Source of the DNA: Buddleja alternifolia
Lineage: Eukaryota; Streptophyta; Magnoliopsida; Lamiales; Scrophulariaceae
Assembly (NCBI GenBank): GCA_019426215.1
Contig: CM033394.1
Span: 13,350,195 to 13,414,194, forward strand
Length of the DNA stretch: 64,000 bases
Reading direction: 5' to 3'
Below are positions 1 through 11,469 of the stretch, one piece after another. The notes beneath the pieces are model-generated. The model made no database searches and was not told where the DNA came from. It was given only the letters and a program-made list of their open reading frames with translations. Numbering within the stretch: position 1 is the first letter of the stretch; each line of letters begins with the position of its first letter. A program made the translations under genes and the position numbers.

Positions 1-1815
1 TAGGGATATCAATGACTCGTAAAAACTTGCACGTACAATGCACACTCTTGGAGAGTGTATCCTATTCTATGGATACTGATACGGTGTACATCAGTGCATG
101 TATGTGGGTTCTTGTTGGGATCGAGTAAACTGAACAACCCCGCCGAGATTCCATATTGGAGTCAATGTCGAATTTGGAATCTCCTCGGTTACGTAGGCAT
201 AAGATTGGTCCTCATGACTTGAGGCACCATTGGTCATCTCGTGCATTGCTCACTGTACTTAGATTTGTCACACGATTCCAGGTGAGTCATAAAGTGGGGC
301 ATATTGGGTCCAGTCTGGTTATGTACGGAGGCGCGTGAGTGCCAAGAGAGAATCTGTCACTGATCATTAGCATCGGCGCATATCCTATGTACTTCACAGT
401 GTATTGTCAATGTCACTTAGATCGATATACATAGAATCGAGTTACTGGGATTTCGACTGACATCCAAGTCCTAGATTCGATCGGGATATTTGATGGAAGG
501 ATTTTACTTATGCGAAAATCGTAATGCGGAAAGGTCACCTAATAATCGTTCATGGCTAGGTCTTCTTGGCGCGTGGCTAGTACTAACTTTGATTTGTAGG
601 AACCATGAATTAATCGGTAATTAATTCTTGGTCGGATTAAAATACTTGGAGTAATTAAATCTAGCAATGAGAATTGTAAAGGCACAACGGGGTTGTGTTC
701 CTACTACTAGCACATGAACGAACCTACAATGGGGTTACACACTTACTCAAGAAAGTTCAATTACTATGTGAATATTAATTTGATTTAGGATTAAAGTGAA
801 ATTGATTAATGAGATTAATTGATTAAGTGGAAGACATTTTAATTAGTAGGCTTGGGAAAATAATTATTCTATTAATTAATCTTGGAGATTAATTATTAAC
901 GGAAATTGTTATTATCCGGGAATTTATTTAAACTACTAATTTTACCATTAATTAATCATAAGGATTATTTAATTAACAAGTCTTAGAAGACTTGAGAGCA
1001 TTTTAATTAAGTTGGACTTAATTAAATGAAGTCACAAGATTGAAATTCAAAGCTAGTCAAAGTTTGACTTGTAATGTTTTTTAAATAAAGAAGAAAATGA
1101 AAAATATTCTCTTACACATGTGGTGGTAGTTGAGAATGGAATGGTACGTGAGAGTAAGGTGGTAGGTGAAGAAAAACAAGTTTTCTACTCCACCTAACAC
1201 CATATGGCCGAAAATTGGTGGCTATAAAATGAGGTGTTCTTGCTCTCATTTATAACTTGATGAAAACTTAAAAGAAAAAAAAAGCTTAGAGCTTACTTCT
1301 TCATGTCTAGATTTTTCTAACTTCTCTTGTGATTCTTGAAGACTTTCTTCTATAAAACTTCTTCTTGAAGATTAGTTGTAAAAGATTATCTTCCATAGAT
1401 ATTTCTTTTAGTAACTCTTCTTGTCTTCCACCTTTCACTACATAGACTCCATTTCCTTAGAGCATATATCTAGCCAATCTTTTGCTTAAGATATGAAGTT
1501 ACTTGAGGTGTGTCCTTGTAGAGGCTTCTTTCTTTAGGAGCTTATGGTGGTTTGATTCGAACCCCTCCATGTTGAGGTGAGGATTCGAAAATGAGAGCCA
1601 AAGTCTTTGGTGTGGTTTTCCTTGTGTTGTGGTTTTACACCCTCACTTTAATAAGACCCCAAATCTTGTAATCGGTTTAAAACCCCTTTACTCGTATTAG
1701 TTTTTGTTGTGCATTACTTCGACCCCCTAGCTTAGGATGCCGATATATATGTGTTTTATATACTTTATTTCTTCCGTTGCGCCGGCATCGCTTGTGGGGC
1801 ATACCGATCCTAACA
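1..1815 (+). repeat. 5' LTR of element A (left end missing)
   Basis: The sequence matches 6511-8398 nearly base for base, apart from a 72-bp deletion after base 406 and a 1-bp indel. It ends in CCTAACA immediately before the primer site, as an LTR should. It is AT-rich and contains a TATA motif at 1223-1229. The first ~253 bp of U3 are beyond the window edge. Confidence 0.95.
1223..1229 (+). promoter_or_regulatory. TATA box of element A 5' LTR
   Basis: TATAAAA lies about 590 bp before the LTR end and is conserved at 7806-7812 in the 3' LTR. It is the best candidate for the core promoter driving the element RNA; no start site can be read from the sequence alone. Confidence 0.6.
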
Positions 1816-1816
1816 G

Positions 1817-1828
1817 TGGTATCAGAGC
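1817..1828 (+). promoter_or_regulatory. Primer binding site of element A (tRNA-iMet)
   Basis: TGGTATCAGAGC, one base after the LTR end, is the standard plant copia sequence complementary to the 3' end of initiator tRNA-Met, where minus-strand DNA synthesis is primed. It fixes the LTR end at 1815 and the orientation as +. Confidence 0.93.
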
Positions 1829-2757
1829 CCGGGTTATGCACATTAAAAACTTTGCATGTTTTTGCTTTCGGTTTCATGTAGTATTTTAACCGGTTGCTTA
1901 AATCTATATGTTACATTTGTTGATTTAATAATAGCTTGGGATTTGTCATCGTTTTTCTTAAAATCTTGGAGATTTTATTTTTTTGAAACGATTGAAAATT
2001 AAGAGACACTAAAAAGAAAGTTCGAATCCCGGGCAAGGACCGTTGATATTGAACCCAAGCTACGAGACTTTGTGAGCACCCGGCCGAAGGCTTTGTGCGC
2101 ATAAGGGTGTGCTCATTTAGTAGGACACAATATCGTGAATCATTGCCAACCGTCAAAAGAAACTTGGCGGGGGTCAAGACGGGGCTGACCATGGCCGATT
2201 CCACCCCTTGGTGGTCTTGACCATGGTCGAGAAACTGTCCAGCAGCTGCTGGACAGTGTGTGCGCTACTCGGCGGCGCACGGTGCGTTGCCGGGGCAGCG
2301 TACACGGGTGTGCGTATGCACACCATGTGCTTGATGGTTGGACCATCTTGACGTGGTGTGGTACACACGACCCGGGCCTTCAAGGACTCCTACCTTTAGC
2401 CCATTTCTTGATTTTGGAATCAACTTCCACGCGTTTTTGAGTTATTTAAAACTTTGGAATTTTTGAAAAACTAGAAAAACTCGGTTTTTCCTCAAAACGT
2501 ATAAATCCCAAAGTTATGATTGTTTCAACTATGTGATGGGCTTATGATTAATTAATGCTTTGCACGTCATCTTCATACGCTTGATGGTTGATTTGCATAA
2601 TGGATGGATTGTGGGTCGAGCCTTAGATTATTCAATTGGGTTGTAATTATTGTTGGCCTCTATTTCAATTTGGTTGTATATTTTATTTTCGCACTTTCTT
2701 TTTCATTTTAATGTAATCGAATATTGAGACGAAGATGATGGACCATTATTGAAGATT
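1829..2757 (+). other. Leader of element A with structured GC-rich core
   Basis: About 0.93 kb without a supported gene separates the primer site from the first gag-like codons. Short open frames on both strands here have no recognisable motif. A GC-rich block (about 2160-2390) stands out from the AT-rich surroundings. It contains a perfect 24-bp palindrome at 2234-2257 (half-site ACTGTCCAGCAG), a 6-bp stem GTGTGC/GCACAC at 2308-2323 and a 6-bp stem GATGGT/ACCATC with a 3-nt loop at 2333-2347. Retroelement leaders carry dimerisation and packaging signals, so a structural RNA role is plausible but inferred. The N-terminal part of gag that related elements have is missing here. Confidence 0.7.
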
Positions 2758-5700
2758 ATGTTGACCTCTATGATCAGCCTTATTAATAAGCTTTCTGGTC
2801 TTGGCGTAAAACTTGAGACCGAGCTTTCTGTTGACCTCGTGCTTCAGTCCCTTCCGAAGTCGTTTGACCAATTTGTCATCAACTACAACATGAATCAACT
2901 TGAGGCTTCATTACCTGAGTTGTTGAACATGTTGAAGAGTGCAGATGCCACCATCAAGAAAGATAAGCCAGTACTGCTTGTTGGTTCCTCATCCCTTTCT
3001 AAGGGCCATAAAGCCAATAAGAATAAGGGGAAAAAGAACAACAACAAGAAAAATCAGTTGAAAGGCAAAGGTGGTGTAAAAAAGGCTAAGGGTACCAATC
3101 ATGATGCGTGCTTCAATTGTAGTAAAAAGGTACATTGGAAGCGTAATTGCACTGAACCAATGAATGGTATGTTTTATGTTGAAGTTAACTTATCAGTTAA
3201 TGATGTTTCTTGGGTGTTGGACACCGGATGTGGAGTTCACCTTTGCAATGATTTGCAGGTGATGGCAAGAAGCAAGCAAATAAGTAGAGGGGAGATGACC
3301 ATGCGGTTTGGGAATGGAGCACGGGTTACTGCCACGGCCGTAGGAACTATCTACTTATCTTTTCCCAACAAAAACCGTGTTATTTTGAACAATGTATTTT
3401 ACATTGCGCAATTAATTAAGAACATCATTTCTGTACCCTTGTTGGACAAGGAAGGTTATAGTTTTGTTATCAAAAATGGAGCTTGCTCCATGTTTTATGG
3501 TTCTTCTTTAATATTGGAATCAAAATTGTCTCATGGCTTATACACGGTTCTCCCCGATACTCCAATCTTATTATCTCAACATGAGGAACATACTAGTAAG
3601 AGAAAGTTATATAATCAAAATGATACATACCTGTGGCATGCTAGACTAGGTCATATCTCTAAAGATAGAATTCATAAGATGGCGGATAAGCTTGACCTTC
3701 GGGAAATGCTAGATATGCCAACTTGTGAATCTTGTCTAAAGGGTAAGACGACCAAGTCACTATTTGCCGGGCAAATGGAGCGAGCTACTAACCTTTTGGA
3801 CTTGGGCCATACGGATGTATGTGGTCCGCTTAATGTAAGCACTAAAGGGAACCATTCTTACTTCATAACCATCCCCGACGACTTTTTGAGGTATGGTTAC
3901 GTGTATCTTATGAGATACAAGTCTGAAGCCTTTGAGAGGTTCAAAGAGTTTAGACATGAAGTAGAGAAGCAAACGGGAAGAAGTATCAAAGCTCTTCGAT
4001 CGGATCGAGGGAGAGAATACTTGTCCCGTGAATTCCTCGATTATCTAAAAGACAATGGGATTGTCTCTCAGTGGACTCCGCCCGGTACTCCCCAACTTAA
4101 TGGGGTAAGCGAGCGAAGGAATCGGACCTTGATGGACATGGTTCGATCCATGATGAGTTTCACTGGACTTCCTCTTTCCTTCTGGGGATATGCCCTAGAA
4201 TCTGCGACGCATCTATTAAATACAGTACCATCAAAGAGTGTCTCCAAGGTGCCATATGAAATGTGGTTTGGTAAACCACCCACTTATAAATACCTAAGGG
4301 TATGGGGTTGCTCGGCTTATGTCAAGCAACTAGTGGGCGATAAGTTGAATGCAAGATCCTCCTTATGTAAGTTTGTGGGATATCCAAAGGAATCCTATGG
4401 ATATTATTTCTACAACCCATCGGAACATAAAGTGTTTGTTTCAAGGAATGCTACCTTCTTAGAGAAGGAATTTCTATTGGATAGAAATGGCGAGGTTGCA
4501 GAACTTGAGGAAACTCAAGAACTACAAAAGGGTTCACCTGATATCACAGATGCACAACCAGAAGTAGTAGCAAGTACACAACATCCTCAAAGATCCGAAA
4601 GGATCCCGAAACAACCTGAGTGGTATGGTTTCTTGCTTGATAGCAACGAGGATGGTAATTCCCCTGATCCAAGGACATATGGGGAAGCGACGTTGGACGT
4701 CGATTCGGGAAAATGGTTAAAAGCCATGCAATCCGAGATGGACTCCATGCACTCCAACAAGGTTTGGACCTTGGTGGATCCACCTGACGGGTCTAAACTT
4801 GTAGGCTGCAAGTGGATCTATAAGCGAAAGCTTGGAGCAGATGGAGAAGTAGTCACCTACTAGGCACGTCTCGTGGTGAAAGGCTACACTCAGAGGCAAG
4901 GAATTGCCTATGATGAAACCTTTTCACCAGTGGCGATGGTCAAATCCATTCGGATACTTATAGCCATAGCTGCATATTTAGACTATGAAATATGGCAGAT
5001 GGATGTGAAGACTGCTTTCCTCAATGGTAAAATAGAGGAAGAGCTTTACATGGAGCAGCCCGAGGGCTTCGCATCCATAGGAAGTGAGCACAAGGTGTGC
5101 AAACTTCAGAGATCCATTTATGGACTCAAACAGGCTTCCCGAAGCTGGAACAAGTGTTTTGATGATATTGTACAAACATATGGTTTTCTTCAAAATGCTG
5201 ATGAAGCATGTGTGTACAAAAGGGCTAGTGGTAGCGCGATAACATTTTTGGTGCTTTACGTTGATGACATTCTATTGTTTGGAAACAACATAGGAATGTT
5301 GCAAGAAACGAAAGCGTGGTTATCCACACAATTCTCAATGAAGGATATGGGAGAGGCATCCTACATTCTCGGAATGAAGATTCATCGAGATAGATCCAGT
5401 AGAATGCTGGGACTCTCCCAATCTGCGTACATAGATAGAGTTTTGAAGAGATTCAAAATGGATCAGTCCAAGAGAGGACTGGTGCCTATGAGACATGGCA
5501 TTTCTCTTTCCAAGTCTATGTCCCCTCAGACACCGGAGGAAAAGGAAAAGATGTCGCACATATCATATGCCTCCGCTATAGGGAGTATTATGTATGATAT
5601 GCAATGTACACGGCCTGATGTAGGTTATGCACTTAGTGCAATAAGCCGATATTAAGCCAATCCAGGCGAAGAGCACTGGAAATCCGTAAAAGCAGTCCTT

Positions 5701-6243
5701 AAGTACTTAAGAAGAACTAAGGATGCATTCCTAGTCTACGGTGGAGGAGAATTAAAATTGGAAGGCTATACAGATTCTAGCTTCCAATCTGATGTGGATG
5801 ATTTCAAATCTATCTCGGGATTTGTCTTTGTACTCAATGGTGGAGCGGTCAGCTGGAAGTGTTCTAAACAGGAAACTATTGCTAACTCCACCACAGAGGC
5901 TGAGTACATTGCAGCCTGGGCGGCTGCAAAAGAAGCTGTTTGGATAAGGAACTTCATTCAAGAGTTAGGTGTTGTTCCATCTATTGTTGAACCCGTACGA
6001 TTGTACTGTGATAACAATGGGGCTATTGCACAGTCAAAAGAGCCAAGGTCTCATCAGAGGTCCAAACACATAGAAAGGCGATACCATCTGATCACAGAGA
6101 TCGTTCGTAGAGGCGACGTTCAAGTGGAACGTTTGGGCTCGGCAAATAATATAGCAGACCCCTTTACCAAACCCTTGGGCCAAAGAGTATTGGAGGGACA
6201 TCTTGAGAAGATGGGCCTGAAATACATGGGCAATTGGCTCTAG
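2749..6243 (+). pseudogene. gag-pol of element A, gag N-terminus missing, two in-frame stops
   Basis: The single frame encodes the C-terminal part of a copia Gag (residues 1-110, starting from a non-ATG codon; first ATG at 2758), a CCHC zinc knuckle (C121, C124, H129, C134), a protease with DTG at 158-160, and an integrase with the HHCC finger (H297, H302, C326, C329) and catalytic D356, D419 and E455. These are followed by a reverse transcriptase with YVDD and an RNase H ending near ADPFTKPL. TAG at 4861-4863, at the start of the reverse transcriptase, and TAA at 5653-5655, between reverse transcriptase and RNase H, break an otherwise continuous frame. The rest is well preserved. About 130 N-terminal Gag residues seen in the related D2 element are absent. 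The lineage call (Tork/Angela-like) rests on motif wording and is fairly secure. Confidence 0.93.
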
Positions 6244-6246
6244 GGC

Positions 6247-6257
6247 AAGTGGGAGAT
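6247..6257 (+). promoter_or_regulatory. Polypurine tract of element A
   Basis: AAGTGGGAGAT directly precedes the 3' LTR and follows the RNase H stop by a few bases. It is the expected plus-strand DNA primer. The same sequence occurs, reverse complemented, at the corresponding place in element D2 (58400-58410), which supports both calls. Confidence 0.85.
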
Positions 6258-8398
6258 TGAAAGAGTTAGGCGCCCGACGTGCCATTTGTTAGGCATAGTA
6301 GCTGACTCTTTAAACAATCTTATATTGTATCTTGTCAAGTTATTTAATAAAAGGCATATTCTTCTTTATCGTATCATTATATGCAATTAGATAAAGTCCC
6401 CTAGATCACTCTTAAGCTTTGAGATGTGTTTGGTATCGGGGATTCCAATCATGGAATACGTCTCCAAGGTTGTGGTCTTAAAGATGTTCCAAGTCATAGA
6501 ATCATTGTGATAGGGATATCAATGACTCGTAAAGACTTGCACGTACAATGCACACTCTTGGAGAGTGTATCCTATTCCATGGATACTGATACGGTGTACA
6601 TCAGTGCTTGTATGTGGGTTCTCGTTGGGATCGAGTAAACTGAACAACCCCGCCGAGATTCCATATTGGAGTCAATGTCGAATTTGGAATCTCCTCGGTT
6701 ACGTAGGCATAAGATTGGTCCTCATGACTTGAGGCACCATTGGTCATCTCGTGCATCGCTCACTGTACTTAGATTTGTCACACGATTCCAGGTGAGTCAT
6801 AAAGTGGGGCATATTGGGTCCAGTCTGGTTATGTACGGAGGCGCGTGAATGCCAAGAGAGAATCTGTCACTGATCATTAGCATCGGCGCATATCCTATGT
6901 ACTTCACAGTGTATTGACTATGGGAACTTCCAGCCGGAGTAGTATCAATAAGAAGGCGCAGTGTTTCCTCGCTCGATTAATAAATTGGTCAATGTCACTT
7001 AGATCGATATACATAGAATCGAGTTACTGGGATTTCGACTGACATCCAAGTCCTAGATTCGATCGGGATATTTGATGGAAGGATTTTACTTATGCGAAAA
7101 TCGTAATGCGGAAAGGTCACCTAATAATCGTTCATGGCTAGGTCTTCTTAGCGCGTGGCTAGTACTAACCATGATTTGTAGGAACCATAAATTAATCGGT
7201 AATTAATTATTGGTCGGATTAAAATACTTGGAATAATTAAATCTAGCAATGAAAATTGCAAAGGCACAATGGGGTTGTGTTCCTACTACTAGTACATGAA
7301 AGAACCTACAATGGGGTTACACACTTGCTCAAGAAAGTTCAATTACTATGTGAATATTAATCCGATTTAGGATTAAAGTGAAATCGATTAATGAGATTAA
7401 TTGATTAAGTGGAAGACATTTTAATTAGTAGGCTAAGGAAAATAATTATTCTATTAATTAATCTTGGAGATTAATTATTAACGGAAATTGTTATTATCCG
7501 GGAATTTATTTAAACTACTAATTTTACCATTAATTAATCATGAGGATTATTTAATTAACAAGTCTTGGAAGACTTGAGAGCCATTTTAATTAAGTTGGAT
7601 TTAATTAAACGAAGTCACAAGATTGAAATTCAAAGCTAGTCAAAGTTTGACTTGTAATGTTTTTTAAATGAAGAAGAAAATGAAAAATATTCTCTTACAC
7701 ATGTGGTGGTAGTTGAGAATGGAATGGTAGGTGAGAGTAAGGTGGTAGGTGAAGAAATACAAGTCTTCTCCTCCACCTAACACTATATGGCCGAAAATTG
7801 GTTGCTATAAAAGGAGGTGTTCTTGCTCTCATTTATAACTTGTTGAAAACTTAAAAGAAAAAAAAAGCTTAGAGCTTACTTCTTCATCTCTAGATTTTTC
7901 TAGCTTCTCTTGTGATTCTTGAAGACTTTCTTCTATAGAACTTCTTCTTGAAGATTAGTTGTAAAAGATTATCTTCCATAGATATTTCTTTTAGTAACTC
8001 TTCTTGTCTTCCACCTTTCACTACATAGACTCCATTTCCTTAGAGCATATATCTAGCCAATCTTTTGCTTAAGGTATGAACTTACTCGAGGTGTGTCCTT
8101 GTAGAGGTTTCTTTCTTTAGGAGCTTATGGTGGTTTGATTCGAACCCCTCCATGTTGAGGTGAGGATTCGAAAATGAGAGCCAAAGTTTTTGGTGTGGTT
8201 TTCCTTGTGTTGTGGTTTTACACCCTCACTTTAATAAAACCCCAAATCTTGTAATCGGTTTAAAACTCCTTTACTCGTATTAGTTTTTGTTGTGCATTAC
8301 TTCGACCCCCTAGCTTGGGATGCCGATATATATGTGTTTTATATACTTTATTTCTTCCGTTGCGCCGGCATCGCTTGTGGGGCATACCGATCCTAACA
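6258..8398 (+). repeat. 3' LTR of element A (2141 bp)
   Basis: It runs from TG directly after the polypurine tract to CCTAACA, matching the end of the 5' LTR. It includes 72 bp (6917-6988) that the 5' LTR lacks, and a TATA box at 7806-7812. A second TGTTAGG lies at 6287 and is a perfect inverted match to the CCTAACA end, but it is 30 bp from the polypurine tract, so 6258 is preferred as the start. The sequence changes to a different LTR family right after 8398. Confidence 0.92.
7806..7812 (+). promoter_or_regulatory. TATA box of element A 3' LTR
   Basis: TATAAAA is at the same LTR position as 1223-1229. In a 3' LTR such a promoter could drive transcription rightwards into the neighbouring C2 sequence; there is no evidence for or against activity. 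Confidence 0.5.
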
Positions 8399-9263
8399 TT
8401 CGTCACACAGATGGAAGAGGTTGATGGGCTTTTATCACGGTTTTTATTTGATTTGAAAAGTTCAAACACTTTGGTAATATCTCTTCGAAAGTTTAGGTTC
8501 TTCTATGAAGAGGTAAAAGATATTGATTTGGCTGTAGAGATGTTTAAGCTCAACATAAATTTGGCTATGGAGGATTTGAGCTTTTAAGAGTTGGATATAG
8601 ATTTCAACAGCGTAAGTGGATAATTCTCTATGTTTAGGTTTGAGCTGTGAGTGTCTATTTATAAACCTTTCTCGGGATTTGTCCATTGGACACAAGTAGG
8701 GGCGTGAGAAACACGAAGCGCGTGACTTAGTCCTTTTTCTGACATCTCTAAATATTCAGAGTGGGTAGCAGACCTAGTTTGAGTTGACAGCCAATGGGGA
8801 AGGCACATCCGTACCGTCAATAGTCCTTATCACATTTAATGCTCTTATCAAGCATTTAATGCATTTAGATTTATTTTCCATTGGAAATAAACGTCCGTTT
8901 ATTTCATTCAATAACATATTGACTTCAGATTAACTTCAGGTGACGACAAGCGCTTACACACGAAAGTCATCCTGAATTGATTCATAAGTGCTTGACAGAA
9001 GCTTAATGAATCTAACATCTTCAAAGTCTTCAGACGCTGATCTTCGATTTCACCTTGATAGACTCACCTAGAATTCTATCTTAGCTTAAGCGCTTGATAC
9101 AAGTCTAAAAGCTATAAAGATAAATGCCTTAATAAAAATTACAACTCGATAACTTTTAAACGCTTATACATGTTCTAACAAAATATTAACTTACACATCC
9201 TTGGGGTCTAACAAGAAACCTATATTTTCATCATCAAAACATCTAACATGAAATTTTCTAACA
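8399..9263 (-). repeat. 3' LTR fragment of element C2
   Basis: The segment matches 51312-52168 (the C4 LTR) in order and content. It ends in the CATCTAACATGAAATTTTC..TAACA pattern that, reverse complemented, is the TGTTAG.. LTR start used by all Sirevirus-like copies here. Its other end was cut by insertion of element A at 8398. No polypurine tract adjoins it at 9264, so sequence next to the LTR was lost. Confidence 0.85.
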
Positions 9264-9698
9264 CTATCAATTCTTGATCAAACAGAATATAAGAGAACCG
9301 GGCGTCATACTCAATGGCTTCTTGGATAAAGTGCTCGGCATGGATATATCTTTCTTCATAATCTTATGCGGAACAAAGTTTTCATTGAGTTGAGTCAGAG
9401 AAGCGAGAGAGGTGTGGTCTATATCTCTTTCTAGAGCCACCCAATGCCTAACATCAGATCCACCCACAGAGTGTGGGAGATCGTCTGCAGCTATTGCAGC
9501 GACTTTTTAAGGGATGGCTACAATAGCAGATAGCCCGACATCTAACTCGATTGGCATGCTCTCTAAAATACTGGTGGTAGTGTCTGCTTCAATATCGACT
9601 TCCAACGAAGCTGAAAGAAAGAAACAAACCTTAAGAACTAAATTTTCTACAAAAGGTAAAAAATTGAGAGAAGGCCTAAGGAAAAGAAATTTCTTACC
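9264..9698 (-). pseudogene. env-like gene fragment of C2, middle part
   Basis: Minus-strand frames at 9267-9467 and 9507-9693 carry short blocks resembling the middle of the env-like gene of C1 (around 13800-14200). They hold an acidic, Val/Ile-rich stretch and several stops. The segment lies directly between the C2 LTR and the C1 insertion. The C-terminal third of the gene and the polypurine tract that should follow are missing, which points to a deletion. Resemblance was judged by eye and is weak in places. Confidence 0.6.
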
Positions 9699-11205
9699 TG
9701 GTGGTCCCAAGTGACATACGAAAGGGTCTAGAAGGGGCGGTTGAATAGACCCTGAAGTCTTTTTCGACTTCAAAAATTTCGTATCACTTTTAAAGATTAG
9801 AACGCTTAGGAAGCTAAGCGCTTGGGTCAGACGCTTCAGTAAAGATAACTTAGACTTAGTGATTTTAGCAATTTACCAAAGTAGGGTAACGCTTAGATCT
9901 CTTAATCAGGGTTAGCACAGCGGAAATGATTTTAAAGCTTTTAGCGTTCGTTTTAGTTAGATAGTCGCTTATCAGAATAACATGTGTTTTTCAGAATACA
10001 TAGAGTAATATGAAACAAGACCATAATGAAAGTAAATGACACAAGATATATAAGGTTCACTGGGTGATGTAATCCCAACTATGTCCTTCTTCTCCTTTTT
10101 CACTTGGAGGGAATTTACTAAGATGATTATCAAATAATCACATAGAATCTTCTACAAGATTGTAAATAGGTGAAAATGATCTCAGGCTCCTTGATCACAC
10201 AGATTTCAGCACCAATAAAGATCTTCTTCTACAAGCTTCTCTCACTCAGAAATACTGCCTGTAAGGGGTTTCAATAACTTTCCCACTTAGATGAAAGGTT
10301 GAGGGTTTTGTCACACATGTTTGTTTGTTTTTGGAAAGATCAAACAACTTAAAATATCTCAGTAAGAATTTAGGTTTCTTCTTTGGAAGAGGTTTGAGAT
10401 ATTTGTGACTGTCTGGAATGTATATAAAAAGCTGGAAGAATTTTGGCTATGGAGTTTCTAAGCTTTTTCTTTGAACGAGAATTTTCAGCAAAGTTTTTTT
10501 GTGCATGTACGTATATGTCTCCTTTTTTTAGGGTTTGCTGGAGGTAAGGTATTTTTTGGAAATTCTTGGGATTATGTCTGTTGGACACATGTAGGAGCGT
10601 GCCTTTCACGTGCCGCATGAGTATACCTTTTCTCTGACATTCCTTAAATCCTGCTGGTTTCGATTGGACGGGAGCAGCTATACTCTGAAATTCTGACAGT
10701 CTAGTCAAAAAGGTGGCTTGTCCACAAGTCATATTGGCTTATCACATTTAATGCACTTATCAGGCATTTAATGCATTTGAATTTATTTCCCGTTGGAAAT
10801 AAATGTTCGTTGAATGTTTGCGTTTAAGTCCTTCATGACTTGAGAGATTATTTCAGGTGAATCTGATTCTGATCACTAGAGTGCTTTGAGCGCTTGATTC
10901 AAGAATCCTCAAATAGTCCTTTAGCGTTTGACAGACGCTAAGGATAAATCTTCATCTTCTTTTGACTTCAGACGCTGATCTTCAACTTCTTCTCTAATAG
11001 ACTCATCTAGAATTCTATTAGCGATTCGGTATCTAATACATAGTCTAAAATTTACAAAGATAAAAATTACAAGCCTACCAAAATTACTTACTTTCAAACG
11101 CTTAAACAATTGATCTATGAAACATAAACTTACATTATATTTTGGGTTCTAACATAAAAATCCTATCTTGTCATCATCAAAACATCTAACATGAAATTCC
11201 TAACA
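9699..11205 (-). repeat. 3' LTR of C1 (1507 bp)
   Basis: It runs on the minus strand from TGTTAGGAATTTC (ending at 11205) to ..CCACCA at 9699. It matches 22140-23681 throughout and is flanked by the polypurine tract on the right and the TTACC duplication on the left. The TATA motif of the 5' copy (22994-23001) is damaged here. Confidence 0.94.
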
Positions 11206-11219
11206 ATTTCCCCCTTTTT
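11206..11219 (-). promoter_or_regulatory. Polypurine tract of C1
   Basis: The reverse complement reads AAAAGGGGGAAAT immediately before the LTR start TGTTAGG. Its position identifies the left LTR as the 3' copy and the element as minus-strand. Confidence 0.88.
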
Positions 11220-11469
11220 GATGATGTCAAGACTTTAACTATTATAACTCTTTTATAATTTAAGAGTTCAAAGAAAAGCCCAAATAAAGATATGTTAGCG
11301 TTTGGAAAGTTAGTAAAGTTAGCTAATGTTAGATTGGCCTCAACAAGTTGCATCAGCGATAAATCATTCATTTATATAGAGAGATAAGCATACATGATTT
11401 ATACTGAATATAAGATAATTGAAAGCGATAACAGAAGAAAAGAAAAAAAATAAAAAAATTATAAAGCAT

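Larger units (their letters stand above)
1..8398 (+). mobile_element. Element A: Ty1/copia retrotransposon, Tork/Angela-like, 5' end cut by window
   Basis: This is an almost complete LTR retrotransposon read on the + strand. Its parts in order are a partial 5' LTR, a tRNA-iMet primer site, a long leader, a gag-pol region in the copia order (protease, integrase, reverse transcriptase, RNase H), a polypurine tract and a full 3' LTR. The first base of the window matches base 6511, so about 253 bp of the 5' LTR lie outside. By eye the two LTRs differ at roughly 50 sites in 1.8 kb (about 97% identity), so the insertion is not recent. The element sits inside the 3' LTR of Sirevirus-like element C2. 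The expected right target duplication is TTCGT (8399-8403); its partner is outside the window. Two nonsense codons make it non-autonomous. Confidence 0.95.

Noticed and set aside
2258..2440. Short open frames in the leader of element A, both strands
   Set aside because: They arise from a GC-rich, palindrome-bearing leader, have no motif and no start context, and overlap one another on opposite strands.
4544..4811. Minus-strand open frames of 74-79 codons across gag-pol of element A
   Set aside because: They lie antisense to the conserved pol frame and have no homologous counterpart in D2 or B.
6287..6293. TGTTAGG as the start of the element A 3' LTR
   Set aside because: It forms a perfect inverted match with the CCTAACA end but lies 30 bp from the polypurine tract; TG at 6258 directly follows the tract and is the better start.
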